Shown: piece by piece, positions 23,747 through 30,938 of the stretch
Layout of the letters: every line of letters begins with the position of its first letter
How positions within the stretch are numbered: position 1 is the first letter of the stretch
Assembly (NCBI GenBank): GCA_021783235.1
Contig: JAJXUD010000037.1
Coordinates: 1-41,722, forward strand
Length of the DNA: 41,722 nucleotides
DNA from: Myxococcales bacterium
GTDB lineage: Bacteria > Myxococcota > Myxococcia > Myxococcales > JAKAPL01
Direction of reading: 5' to 3'
Made by a program: the position numbers and the translations under genes
The notes under the pieces: generated by a model
The model's input: the letters and a program-made list of their open reading frames with translations, nothing else
What the model was told of the DNA's origin: nothing
Database searches by the model: none

Positions 23747-25395
23747 CACAGCGCGTACCCCATGGCGCCCGAGGTCATGGGCGCCTCGGGATCGAGCGCG
23801 ACGTCCACGCAGGCGACGGTGCCGGAGGCGAAGGCGCGGTCGAGCGCCCCGGCGAGCTGCTCGGGCCGGTCGACGTGCTCGCCGTGGCCGCCGAACGCCT
23901 TCACCACCTCGTCGTAGCGGACGGGCGCGAGCGCGGTGGCGGGCGAGCGCTCCGCGCCGAACATCCCGAGCTGCGGCAGCCGGATCTGCCCCCAGGCGGC
24001 GTCGTTGCCCACGACCGCCACCATCGGCAGCCGGAAGCGAACGGCGGTCTCGAAGTCGAAGCCGTTGAGGCCGAAGGAGCCGTCCCCCTGGATGACGAGC
24101 ACCGGCCGGTCGGGGTGGACGACCTTCGCGGCGAGCGCGAACGGCGCGCCCACTCCGAGGCAGCCGAGCGGCCCCGGATCGAGCCAGCGACCGGGCCGAT
24201 CGACCTCGATGACCTTCGCGGCGATGGCGACGAAGTTGCCCCCGTCGGCGACGAAGGTCGTGTCGCCCGCCCGCTTCGCCGCGAGCGAGATCTCGCGGGC
24301 GACCCGGAAGTGGTGCAGCGGCGCCTGGTCGCTTTGGCAGAGCGGCTCGAGCTTGTCGCGCTTCGCCTTCTCCTGGGCCCGCAGCCGCTCGAGGTGGCCG
24401 CGGCGCGCCGCTGCGCCCTTGGGGAGCGCCGCCGCGAGCGCCTCGAGCGCGAGCCGCGCGTCGGAGGGGATGCCGACGTCGACGGCCCGGTTGCGGCCGA
24501 TCTCGGCGGGGTCGATGTCGAGCTGCACGAGCTTCGCGCCGGCCGCGAAGCTCTCGCCGTAGCCGAGCCGGAAGTCGAGCGGCGTCCCCACCACCACGAC
24601 CACGTCGGCCTCCGAGAGCGCCTCCTTGCGGGTCTGCTGGAAGAACGAGGGGTGGCCCGGCGGCAGGCAGCCGCGCCCCGCGCCGTTCAGGTAGATGGGG
24701 AGCTCGGCCCGCTCGCCCAGCCGGCCCAGGGCGTCCGAGGCGTCGTCCCACCAGATCGAGCTGCCGGCGATGACGGCCGGCCGCTCGGCCCGCTCGAGCA
24801 GCGCGGCCGCGGCCGCGATCGCCTTCGGATCCGGGGCCGCCCGCACGCGGGTCCGGTAGCCCTTGGGCAGCGGCGCCTCGGCCTCGTCGAGCTCGGCCAT
24901 CAGCGTGTCGAACGGCAGCTCGAGGAAGACCGGGCCGGGCCGGCCGGAGAGCGCCACGCGGAAGGCGCGGGCGAGGTAGGAGGGGATGAAGCGGGCCTCG
25001 GGGATCCGGTCGGCCCACTTGGTGATGCGCAAGAAGAGGTCGACCTGCTCGATCTCCTGCAGCGAGCCCTTCCCCGCGTTGAAGGTGGGCGCCGCGCCGC
25101 CGAGCAGGATCATCGGGCTGTTCGCCGCGTAGGCGTTCGCGACCCCGGTGAGCGCGTCGGTGACGCCCGGGCCGGCGGTGACCACCGCGACGCCGACGCC
25201 GCGGGTGAGCCGCGCGTACGCGTCGGCGGCGTGGGCGGCGCCCTGCTCGTGCCGGGTGTCGACGATCCGGATCCCCTCGTCCACGCAGCCCGCGTAGATG
25301 GGGGCGACGTGGAGCCCGGAGAGGGTGAAGATGGACCGAACCCCCTCTTCCTTCAGCATCCTCGCGACGAGTCGGCCTCCGCTGACGTTCGCCAT
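23746..25395 (-). CDS. Thiamine-diphosphate enzyme, acetolactate synthase/2-hydroxyacyl-CoA lyase type
   Basis: About 549 residues with the three-domain layout of acetolactate-synthase-like enzymes. Catalytic Glu50 is in DTRHEQGAAHAADAYAR. The middle domain includes YLNGAGRGCLPPGHP, recalling oxalyl-CoA decarboxylase and 2-hydroxyacyl-CoA lyase. The C-terminal ThDP/Mg motif runs from GDGSFGLNGFDFETA to GNDAAWG. It would make or break C-C bonds next to a carbonyl. The start at 25395 has GGAGG 5 bases upstream; a GTG at 25407 is possible. There is no small regulatory subunit gene nearby, so biosynthetic IlvB is less likely. Confidence 0.85.
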   Translation of the reverse strand: MANVSGGRLVARMLKEEGVRSIFTLSGLHVAPIYAGCVDEGIRIVDTRHEQGAAHAADAYARLTRGVGVAVVTAGPGVTDALTGVANAYAANSPMILLGGAAPTFNAGKGSLQEIEQVDLFLRITKWADRIPEARFIPSYLARAFRVALSGRPGPVFLELPFDTLMAELDEAEAPLPKGYRTRVRAAPDPKAIAAAAALLERAERPAVIAGSSIWWDDASDALGRLGERAELPIYLNGAGRGCLPPGHPSFFQQTRKEALSEADVVVVVGTPLDFRLGYGESFAAGAKLVQLDIDPAEIGRNRAVDVGIPSDARLALEALAAALPKGAAARRGHLERLRAQEKAKRDKLEPLCQSDQAPLHHFRVAREISLAAKRAGDTTFVADGGNFVAIAAKVIEVDRPGRWLDPGPLGCLGVGAPFALAAKVVHPDRPVLVIQGDGSFGLNGFDFETAVRFRLPMVAVVGNDAAWGQIRLPQLGMFGAERSPATALAPVRYDEVVKAFGGHGEHVDRPEQLAGALDRAFASGTVACVDVALDPEAPMTSGAMGYAL

Positions 25396-25422
25396 GACGG
25401 CCTCCACGCTCCACGCTAGACT
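25394..25422 (+). promoter_or_regulatory. Promoter for a leaderless GTG gene
   Basis: ATGACG (25394-25399, 4 of 6 to TTGACA), 17 bp, then TAGACT (25417-25422, 4 of 6). The GTG at 25429 follows after exactly 6 bases, so the transcript should begin at the start codon. The -35 overlaps the start codon of the divergent ThDP enzyme, linking the two genes. Two near-identical CCACGCT copies (25404-25410, 25411-25417) lie in the spacer. Confidence 0.45.
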
Positions 25423-25428
25423 GCGTGA

Positions 25429-26955
25429 GTGGCGCGGAGCCTAGCAGAAGAAAGATTCCACGTCTGGCTGGAAGCGCTCTCCGGTCCCGACCGGCTCGCC
25501 CTCTCGGAGCGGTACCGGGCGCTCTCGCTCTGGGGCGGCCTCGGCAAGCTCGAAGCCGACGGCCAGCTCCGGCCGATCGCGCCCGCGCTGACCGCGGCGG
25601 TCGAGCCGATCGCGCGGCTCGAGGAGCGCTCGAGGCGGGCCCACGCGCTCCTGTCGGCGGTGGTCAAGGCCGCGCGCTACTTCCTCGGCGGCGAGGGTCG
25701 GCCGCTCGCGGACCAGGTCTTCCAGGGGCTCTCCCCCTGGGAGCGGGAGCTCTGCGAGACGACCTGGCGCGCCGCCGAGGCCGTCGCCATCGCCCGCGTC
25801 GACCTCTTCACCGACAGCGCGGGCGTCGACCGGCCGCTCGAGATGAACGCCACCATCCCCGCCATGGAGGGCTACTCGGACGTCGCCGCGCAGGCGCTCC
25901 TGCGGGCGGTGGGCGAGGCCCGCGGGATCGAGCGGGCGGCGATCGACCAGCTCTGCCGCGAGAACGGCAGCAACGTCGACGACCTGCGCCGCTCGCTCGT
26001 CGCCCACTACCGGCGGCTCGGCGGCGCGGGCGACCGGCCCTCGGTGGCCCTCGTGGCGCGCGCGGGCGACCCTCAGAGCCCCGAGCTCGCGGCCATCGCG
26101 CGCGGCTTCGCGCAGGCGGGGCTCGAGGCGCTGCGCTGCACCCCGGATCAGATCGGCCTCGACGCGCAGGGGCGAGCGACCGTCGTCGGCCGCCCCATGG
26201 ACCTCCTCTACCGGCACCTCTTCGCGCGCCGCATCGATCCCGAGAGCGCCCTCGGCCGGATCGTCCGGGAGCCCGAGCGGCACCGGCTCCTCAACCCGGT
26301 CAACTCGCAGCTCGAGGTGAAGGCGCTCTTCGCCGAGCTCTCGCGCGCCGCCGCGGATCCCGCCCTCGCCCGGGCGATGGGGCTCGACGAGCGCGAGCTC
26401 GACGCGGCCGCGCGCGCCCCCTGGTCGCGCCGCCTCGTTCCCGGCCCCGCGACCGGCCCCGGCGGCGAGGCGCTGGACGACCTCGTCGCCTTCGCGAAGG
26501 CCCACCCGGGCGACCTCGTCGTCAAGCGGAGCTGGGGCTACGGCGGCACGAGCGTGGTCATCGGCGACGACCTCGACAGCGCGGAGGGACAGGCCCGGGC
26601 CCGCGACGTCGCCGGGAGGAGCGGCGGCGACCCGGTCTCGTGGGCCGAGGTCGTCCGCCGCTGCGCGGGCAACGGCGGCTTCGTCGTGCAGGCCCGAGTG
26701 GAGCTCGCGACCGAGCGGCACCTCGTGGCGATGGAGGGCGGCCCGCGCTGGATCGACTGGTACGTCGACGTCTCCGCCTACACGAACCTCGGCGTCGCCG
26801 AGGCGCCCGGCGGCGGCGTGCGGCGCGGCTCGACCGGGCGGGTCGTCAACATCGTCGGCGGCGGCGGGCTCGTGCCGATGATCGCCGAGCCCGTGATGGA
26901 GAAGCTGCTCGGCCGGCCGCCGGCAGGGGCAACGGACGGGAGGGGCGCGGGGTGA
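25429..26955 (+). CDS. ATP-grasp-like protein of unknown substrate
   Basis: 508 residues, cytoplasmic. Motifs suggest a (possibly permuted) ATP-grasp ligase: LEMNATIPAMEGYSD near 140, NPVNSQLEVKALFAEL near 285, VVKRSWGYGGTSVVIG near 365 (Lys plus Gly-rich loop for ATP), VVQARVEL near 420, and a C-terminal Gly-rich NIVGGGGLVPMI. Such enzymes join a carboxylate to an amine using ATP. No specific family is recognised. No Shine-Dalgarno precedes the GTG; the promoter lies 6 bases upstream. The divergent hydrolase and ThDP genes may share its regulation. Confidence 0.65.
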   Translation: MARSLAEERFHVWLEALSGPDRLALSERYRALSLWGGLGKLEADGQLRPIAPALTAAVEPIARLEERSRRAHALLSAVVKAARYFLGGEGRPLADQVFQGLSPWERELCETTWRAAEAVAIARVDLFTDSAGVDRPLEMNATIPAMEGYSDVAAQALLRAVGEARGIERAAIDQLCRENGSNVDDLRRSLVAHYRRLGGAGDRPSVALVARAGDPQSPELAAIARGFAQAGLEALRCTPDQIGLDAQGRATVVGRPMDLLYRHLFARRIDPESALGRIVREPERHRLLNPVNSQLEVKALFAELSRAAADPALARAMGLDERELDAAARAPWSRRLVPGPATGPGGEALDDLVAFAKAHPGDLVVKRSWGYGGTSVVIGDDLDSAEGQARARDVAGRSGGDPVSWAEVVRRCAGNGGFVVQARVELATERHLVAMEGGPRWIDWYVDVSAYTNLGVAEAPGGGVRRGSTGRVVNIVGGGGLVPMIAEPVMEKLLGRPPAGATDGRGAG

Positions 26956-27104
26956 CGGCCGTTCGAGCTCCGGCAGACGGTCCGACCTGCGCTCGAAGAG
27001 GTGACAGTCCCACCCTCGCGGCGCCATGAACGGAGCATCCGGCGCCCGAGACCGGTCGCGCCGGACACGACCGACTCCCGAAGGGTCTGAACCGACGGGA
27101 TCAG

Positions 27105-27426
27105 CGCCTCGACGGGTTCGATGAGAGCCTCCACGGCTTCGACGAGAGGCTGAACGGGGTGCGAACCGAGGCTCTCGTCGGACCCATCGAGGCTCCAATC
27201 GAACCCGTGGAGGCTCTCATCGGACTGTGCAGAGCCACGAGCAACTCGTCCAGCCTCTCATCGAACCCGCGCAGGGCCACGGGCTACCCGTGCAGGCTCT
27301 AAACCAGCCCGTGCAGGGCCATTAGAAGTCGGATCAGGCTCTGTTCCTACCCGTTCCGTTCAGGCGCCGTTCCAACTCGATCAGCGGCTGCGGCAACCCG
27401 TCGAGGCGCCGTGACGCTCTGCGCAG
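27105..27426. repeat. Degenerate 21-bp tandem array, 15 units
   Basis: Fifteen successive units, twelve of them 21 bp and the others 24, 20 and 26 bp. Most end in CAG or GAG and continue with GCTC or GCC. Unit 7 contains ACGAG-CAA-CTCGT and unit 9 ACGGG-CTA-CCCGT: perfect 5-bp arms with 3-bp centres at the same position of the unit, differing by a compensated base pair. Read on the minus strand most units begin with a Leu codon (LVEAVEA, LIEPVEA, LDELLVA), but in-frame stops and frame breaks prevent a continuous protein. It overlaps the 3' end of the gene at 27334-27987. No gene is seen in 26956-27104. Confidence 0.8.
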
Positions 27427-27987
27427 CCGCACGGGCCAGCGGTCGTCGTCGACGTGCCCCTGGACGTGCTCGCCCACGTCGAGCTTCTCAGAGGAGCGCG
27501 GGCGACCTACCTCTCGAAGCCCCATCTCCACAGCCCGCTTGGGGTCGGGAGGCTTGGTCACGTCCGCGAGCCACAGCCCTTGCCGCTCGAGCCAGGGGCG
27601 AATCCTCACCTCCCGCTCCTCCCAGCCGAGGCAGCGGTCGACGTGCGGAGAGTCGCTCCAAACCCAGACTTCGAGCTCGGGCTCGATCACGACCACATCC
27701 GACCAGCCGTCCCCCCCGAGGCGCTCCCGGAGGCTCGCCTTCATTGCGGCGGCGTCATCAGACGCGCCATCCCACGCTCGATCAAGAACCACGAGCGCGT
27801 GCGAGTACGATGTCCGCTGGTCCCGCAGAAAATCGGGAGCCTCGCGAAAGCAACCTGGGTCCCGGCGAGGGTGAACCCAGATGTCCGCTTGCACCGGGCG
27901 AGTGTGAAGCGCCTCCGGGCGTTCCAGAAGGGCGCCGACCGTCGCCTCCATGTTCTTGTCGGCCACGAGGCACACCAGATCCTTCAT
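27334..27987 (-). CDS. MAD4/DUF4276-like defence-associated protein
   Basis: About 217 residues. The start ATG has GGAG 7 bases upstream and overlaps the TGA of the relic before it (ATGA, 27984-27987). Motifs are KDLVCLVADKNMEATVGALL, IWVHPRRDPGCF, YSHALVVLDRAWDG and VVVIEPELEVWVWSDSPHVD. The acidic residues in VADKNME, LDRAW and EPELEVWVW recall TOPRIM-like DUF4276 proteins and the MAD4 component of methylation-associated defence; the name is from memory. More codons end in T or A than in neighbours (CTT, GTT, TTT, GAT), consistent with transfer. The C-terminus runs into the 21-bp array and may be altered there. Confidence 0.6.
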   Translation of the reverse strand: MKDLVCLVADKNMEATVGALLERPEALHTRPVQADIWVHPRRDPGCFREAPDFLRDQRTSYSHALVVLDRAWDGASDDAAAMKASLRERLGGDGWSDVVVIEPELEVWVWSDSPHVDRCLGWEEREVRIRPWLERQGLWLADVTKPPDPKRAVEMGLREVGRPRSSEKLDVGEHVQGHVDDDRWPVRLRRASRRLDGLPQPLIELERRLNGTGRNRA

Positions 27988-28103
27988 CCGAGGACTCCAC
28001 TTGCGAACAGGGTCCCCAGATCGACCCCGCCCTTCCACCCCTTGAGACTCGGGTGTTCGTCGCCCCGCACGATGGCGGTGGCACCGTCAAGCCCACGGGC
28101 AAA
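27984..28103 (-). pseudogene. 3' relic of the gene that preceded the MAD4-like gene
   Basis: Forty codons ending in TGA, read as FARGLDGATAIVRGDEHP then SLKGWKGGVDLGTLFASGV. The stop shares ATGA with the next gene, a normal operon junction. The frame is open slightly further upstream but has no convincing start, and the codons there lose protein-like character. It looks like the C-terminus of a deleted partner. In MAD-type loci an AAA ATPase gene precedes MAD4, but this 39-residue piece cannot prove that identity. Confidence 0.5.
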
Positions 28104-28189
28104 GCAGAGTCTGCCCGGAGGTCGGACCGGTTGGCAGCGTTCGGATCGTAGGCAAGCCACCCTCGCCCGTGAAGCGCTTGGCGGCTCAC
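28104..28189 (-). pseudogene. 5' relic of a gene starting in a GTGA overlap
   Basis: GTG at 28189 overlaps the TGA of the previous relic (GTGA, 28186-28189) and is followed by about 25 protein-like codons (SRQALHGRGWLAYDPNAANR). It then loses coherence and is out of frame with the relic at 27984-28103. A frameshift or an internal deletion would join the two; with a one-base shift they would make a gene of about 68 codons. Either reading leaves it broken as it stands. Confidence 0.4.
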
Positions 28190-28263
28190 CGCATCTCCCC
28201 GTCCACGAGCTTCACGACCTCGTTCCCGCGGTCGTCCACCACACAGGAAGCGAAGCTGATCTT
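28186..28263 (-). pseudogene. 3' relic of a further gene
   Basis: Twenty-six codons ending in TGA, with KISFASCVVDDRGNEVV followed by KLVDGEMR. Extended slightly upstream, about 27 of 30 codons end in G or C, against about 15 of 33 in the competing long frame, so this was once translated. No start lies in front of it; the HNH gene ends only 32 bases upstream. Its stop overlaps the GTG of the next relic. Confidence 0.45.
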
Positions 28264-28294
28264 CCGGGGAGGGTGGCGACAGACGTGCCATCTC

Positions 28295-29254
28295 TCAGCC
28301 CACGCTCGACCGCCGCTCGAACACGTTCTCGTTGTGCCACCGCAGCGCCGTCGGGTCCGGCCGGTCCTCCGAGCGCGTGGGAAGCGTGATCGAGCGGCCG
28401 TCGAAGGCGTAGTAGGTCTTGCCGTTCTCCCACTCGTCCTTCAGGCGGCGGCTCACCTCGAAGCGGCCTTCGGGGGTCACGGTGACGTAGCCGCGGTCGA
28501 AGAGCCGGTGGATGTCGGTGCGGAGGAGGAGGCCGTTCTGAACGTCGTGGGCGCCGCCCTCGGCGTAGCCCTGGATGTGGGCGACGTCGAGCACGGGGAG
28601 GGAGTGCTCGCCGCTGACGGCGCAGGCGCCGTGGTAGGCCTGGGTGACGGCAACGCGGAACGTCCCTTGTCCGAGGCGGGGGCGGACGAGGAAGGGCTCT
28701 CCGAAGCGCTCGCCGGGGGCATCGTAGCTCGCGGTGGGCTGGGCGGCGCGGATGGCGTTGGGGGCCTGGGCGCGCTCGAGGCACTCCTCCCAGATGCGGA
28801 GGCCCTCGCCTTCCGAGAGGTCGAGGCCCTTGCCGCGCACGATGTTCTTCTGGAAGTCGCTCGGCTCGGCCACCCAGTCGCCGTCGGCGAAAAACACGGG
28901 CTGGGAGATCATGAGGCAGCCGACGCGGTACTGACCTCCGAGCTCGGCACCGCTGCGAGCGCGGTACTTCTCGATGCGGCGGCACATCTCGTCGAAGGTC
29001 TCGGCGCCGTTGAGGCGACCGAAGGACTCCCAGGCCAGGGAGGCGGGGATGATCTCGTGGCGGGCGAAGAGGCCGAAGCCGGCGATGGCGTAGTGGGGCT
29101 TCTTCAGGCGGAAGAAGAAGGGCTCGCCAGGAGCGACGGCGCGGAAGGCCCCGCCGCCGGAGGGCTGCCAGAAGTTCACCTCGTCTGGGGGGGGGCGGAG
29201 GTCTCGAAGGAACGAGAACCAGTCGTAATCGGTATTGCCGATGAAGCCTTGCAC
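28295..29254 (-). CDS. HNH endonuclease with EVE/PUA-like N-terminus, probable modification-dependent restriction enzyme
   Basis: 319 residues from GTG. The N-terminal part (about 7-85; DYDWFSFLRDLRPPPDEVNF, GEPFFFRLKKPHYAIAGFG, IIPASLAWESFG) has the pattern of EVE/PUA-type domains that bind modified bases. The C-terminal part is an HNH nuclease: CAVSGEHSLPVLDVAHIQGY (His226), VQNGLLLRTDIHRLFDRG (Asn240, His249). The combination resembles EVE-HNH type IV restriction enzymes, which cut DNA with modified cytosine. Substrate is inferred. It faces the same way as the relics and the MAD4-like gene. A TACACT element lies 6 bases before the GTG and no Shine-Dalgarno is present. Confidence 0.8.
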   Translation of the reverse strand: MQGFIGNTDYDWFSFLRDLRPPPDEVNFWQPSGGGAFRAVAPGEPFFFRLKKPHYAIAGFGLFARHEIIPASLAWESFGRLNGAETFDEMCRRIEKYRARSGAELGGQYRVGCLMISQPVFFADGDWVAEPSDFQKNIVRGKGLDLSEGEGLRIWEECLERAQAPNAIRAAQPTASYDAPGERFGEPFLVRPRLGQGTFRVAVTQAYHGACAVSGEHSLPVLDVAHIQGYAEGGAHDVQNGLLLRTDIHRLFDRGYVTVTPEGRFEVSRRLKDEWENGKTYYAFDGRSITLPTRSEDRPDPTALRWHNENVFERRSSVG

Positions 29255-29260
29255 GAGGCG

Positions 29261-29266
29261 AGTGTA
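29261..29266 (-). promoter_or_regulatory. -10 element for leaderless HNH mRNA
   Basis: On the minus strand TACACT (4 of 6 to TATAAT) ends exactly 6 bases before the GTG at 29254, the same spacing as at 172/179 and 25422/25429. No good -35 is seen 16 to 18 bases upstream, so an activator or an extended element would be needed. Confidence 0.35.
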
Positions 29267-29312
29267 CCACTGGCGACTGAGCTACGATCTGGCTCCGGGA
29301 CGCTGGTAGTGG

Positions 29313-29546
29313 GTCAGTTTGATCCTACGGACAGCTGACGGTCCATACTTCGCAACTGAGTGCGCTCCGCAGGAGCTGGTGGGGCCCGACGGCAAGGTGA
29401 CGACGGTGGCCCCGTCGTCGCTCTCGCCGGCGCCCGCCACGAGCGGCGGGTCGGGGTCGAGCGGGAACGGGAGCACGGGCAGCGGCGGCGCCGCCCCCGC
29501 GACCCCGCCCCCGCCGGCCTCGGGCGGCACGCAGAGCGGCAACTAG
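29313..29546 (+). pseudogene. 3' stump of a truncated gene at the island edge
   Basis: The frame runs from after a TAG at 29307 to a stop at 29544-29546. The later part is clearly protein-like: CAPQELVGPDGKVTTVAPS, then a Ser/Gly-rich and Pro-rich tail ending GGTQSGN. There is no plausible start; the first residues before CAPQ are not coherent. It appears to be the C-terminal end of an exported protein whose front part was lost when the neighbouring island arrived or shrank. Its terminator (29584-29637) remains in place. Confidence 0.5.
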
Positions 29547-29583
29547 GCGCCGCGCAAGCGACCCAGCGGCCGCACGAAAGTGA

Positions 29584-29637
29584 GACGGCGGCCCCCCGGC
29601 GCGATCACGAGCGCCGGGCGGCCGCCGTCGTTTTTTT
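29584..29637 (+). terminator. Strong intrinsic terminator
   Basis: GACGGCGGCC (29584-29593) pairs perfectly with GGCCGCCGTC (29620-29629). An inner stem (CGGCGC/GCGCCG) extends the hairpin, and seven T residues follow at 29631-29637. It ends transcription from the left on the plus strand, from the truncated gene. It is the clearest Rho-independent terminator in the window. Confidence 0.88.
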
Positions 29638-29696
29638 GGGCGGGCCCCCGGGCGCGCCAGCAACGCTTCGTCCGAGGCCGGCCGCCGGCACGCCGC

Positions 29697-30881
29697 TCAG
29701 CGAGGGGCGAGTTCGAGCGCCCGCCAGAGGTACCAGCTCGCGACGCTCCGGTACGGGCGCCAGCGCTCGCCGTGTCGGGCGAGCTCCTTCGGCGCCGGCA
29801 GCGCCTCGAGACCAAACGTTTGGGCAAAGCCCTTGCGGACGCCGTAGTCGTCGACCGGGAGCACGTCGGGCCGCCCCAGCCGGAAGATGAGCAGCATCTC
29901 GACCGTCCAGCGGCCGATGCCCCGGACCCGCGTCAGCCGCTCGACGATCGCCTCGTCGTCCATCCGCGCGAGCTTCGAGAGCGGAGGGACCGTCCCGTCG
30001 AGCGCCTTCTCGGCGAGGTCGCGCAGGGCCGCGACCTTGGAGCCGGAGAAGCCGACGGATCGCAGCTTCTCCTCGGGGAGCCGCACGACGTCGCTCGGCT
30101 CGGGGAACGGCTTTCCGGGCACGAGCGCGCGGAAGCGGTCGAGGATGGTCTCGGCCGCCTTGCCGGTGAGCTGCTGGTGGGCGATCGACTGCGCGAGCGC
30201 GGCGAAGCTGCCGCTGGCCGCGTCCGGCCGCAGCCGGAACGGGCCCACCCGCCGCGCGAGCCGTCCGAGGACCGGGTCGGCGCGTCCCAGCCGGCGCACG
30301 GCGTGGGCCGCGTCGAAGGCGAGGCGCCCCCCGCCGTCGAAGAGCTGGCCCGCGTCGGCGCCCGGCGGACGGCGGAGGGCGACCCCCTCGAGCGCGAGGA
30401 GCCGGGCCTTGGTGCCGAGCCCGCCCGGCGCCGAGAAGCCGCCGGCGCCGTTCGCCGCGACGATCCGGTGGCAGGGGACGACCAGGGGGAACGGGTTCTT
30501 GGCGAGCGCCTGACCGACGGCGCGCGCGGCCCCGGGCGAGCCGGTCCGCTCGGCGAGCTCGCCGTAGGTGACGGTCCTCCCCGCCGGGACGGAGCGCGCC
30601 GCCTGGTAGACGCGGCGCTGGAATTCGGGCAGGCCGTCCATGTCGAGCGGGACGTCCTCGAGCCGCTGCGGGGCCCCGCCGAGGTGGGCCACGAGCTTCT
30701 CGATCGCCCGCGCGAGCTTCGCGGGCGGCCTCGCGGGCGTGCCGGCGAGTTCGCCCCGAAGGAGCCGCAGCGTCTCGGCCACGGTTCCCGACGGGAGCTG
30801 GATGCGGCGCAACCCTTTGTCCGTCCAGGCGATTCCCAGCGGGCCGAAGGAGGTCTGGACGGTGGCGATCGAAAGTTCCAT
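29697..30881 (-). CDS. Fusion of O6-alkylguanine methyltransferase and AlkA-type 3-methyladenine glycosylase
   Basis: 394 residues with two repair enzymes in one chain. Residues 1-170: Ogt/MGMT domain with GRTVTYGELAERTG and the acceptor cysteine in VVPCHRIV (Cys137). Residues about 185-394: helix-hairpin-helix glycosylase with SIAHQQLTGKAA, the hairpin VRGIGRWTVEMLL (about 319-331) and the catalytic Asp in LPVDDYGVRKG (344/345). It would repair both O6-alkylguanine and N3-alkyladenine, so it is an alkylation-response enzyme without the Ada regulatory domain. The frame is open upstream, but MELSIATVQTSFGPLG is a normal Ogt start. The ATG lacks a Shine-Dalgarno and lies 9 bases after a -10 element. 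Confidence 0.92.
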   Translation of the reverse strand: MELSIATVQTSFGPLGIAWTDKGLRRIQLPSGTVAETLRLLRGELAGTPARPPAKLARAIEKLVAHLGGAPQRLEDVPLDMDGLPEFQRRVYQAARSVPAGRTVTYGELAERTGSPGAARAVGQALAKNPFPLVVPCHRIVAANGAGGFSAPGGLGTKARLLALEGVALRRPPGADAGQLFDGGGRLAFDAAHAVRRLGRADPVLGRLARRVGPFRLRPDAASGSFAALAQSIAHQQLTGKAAETILDRFRALVPGKPFPEPSDVVRLPEEKLRSVGFSGSKVAALRDLAEKALDGTVPPLSKLARMDDEAIVERLTRVRGIGRWTVEMLLIFRLGRPDVLPVDDYGVRKGFAQTFGLEALPAPKELARHGERWRPYRSVASWYLWRALELAPR

Positions 30882-30889
30882 GGGAGCGC

Positions 30890-30919
30890 TAGAATAGCGG
30901 CCGATGAGGTCGCGTCCAA
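30890..30919. promoter_or_regulatory. Back-to-back promoter with overlapping -10 elements
   Basis: For the minus strand: TTGGAC (30919-30914), 17 bp, TATTCT (30896-30891), then 9 bases to the ATG of the repair fusion. On the plus strand the same bases read TAGAAT (30890-30895, 5 of 6), which could serve the lipoprotein gene at 30939 with a leader of about 37 bases. The shared core CTAGAATAG is near-symmetric, so both genes may start from one opened region. Confidence 0.45.
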
Positions 30920-30938
30920 CCGACGAGGAGGCCGCCCA

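Noticed and set aside
29276-29285. tRNA-like GTAGCTCAGT on the minus strand just upstream of the HNH gene, possibly an attachment-site remnant
   Set aside because: No matching GAGC side of a D-stem, no T-arm and no acceptor stem can be built; the sequence runs into the HNH coding region.
26956-29700. Insertion sequence or prophage as carrier of the island
   Set aside because: No transposase, integrase or terminal inverted repeats are visible; transfer is suggested only by codon use, relics and the truncated neighbour.
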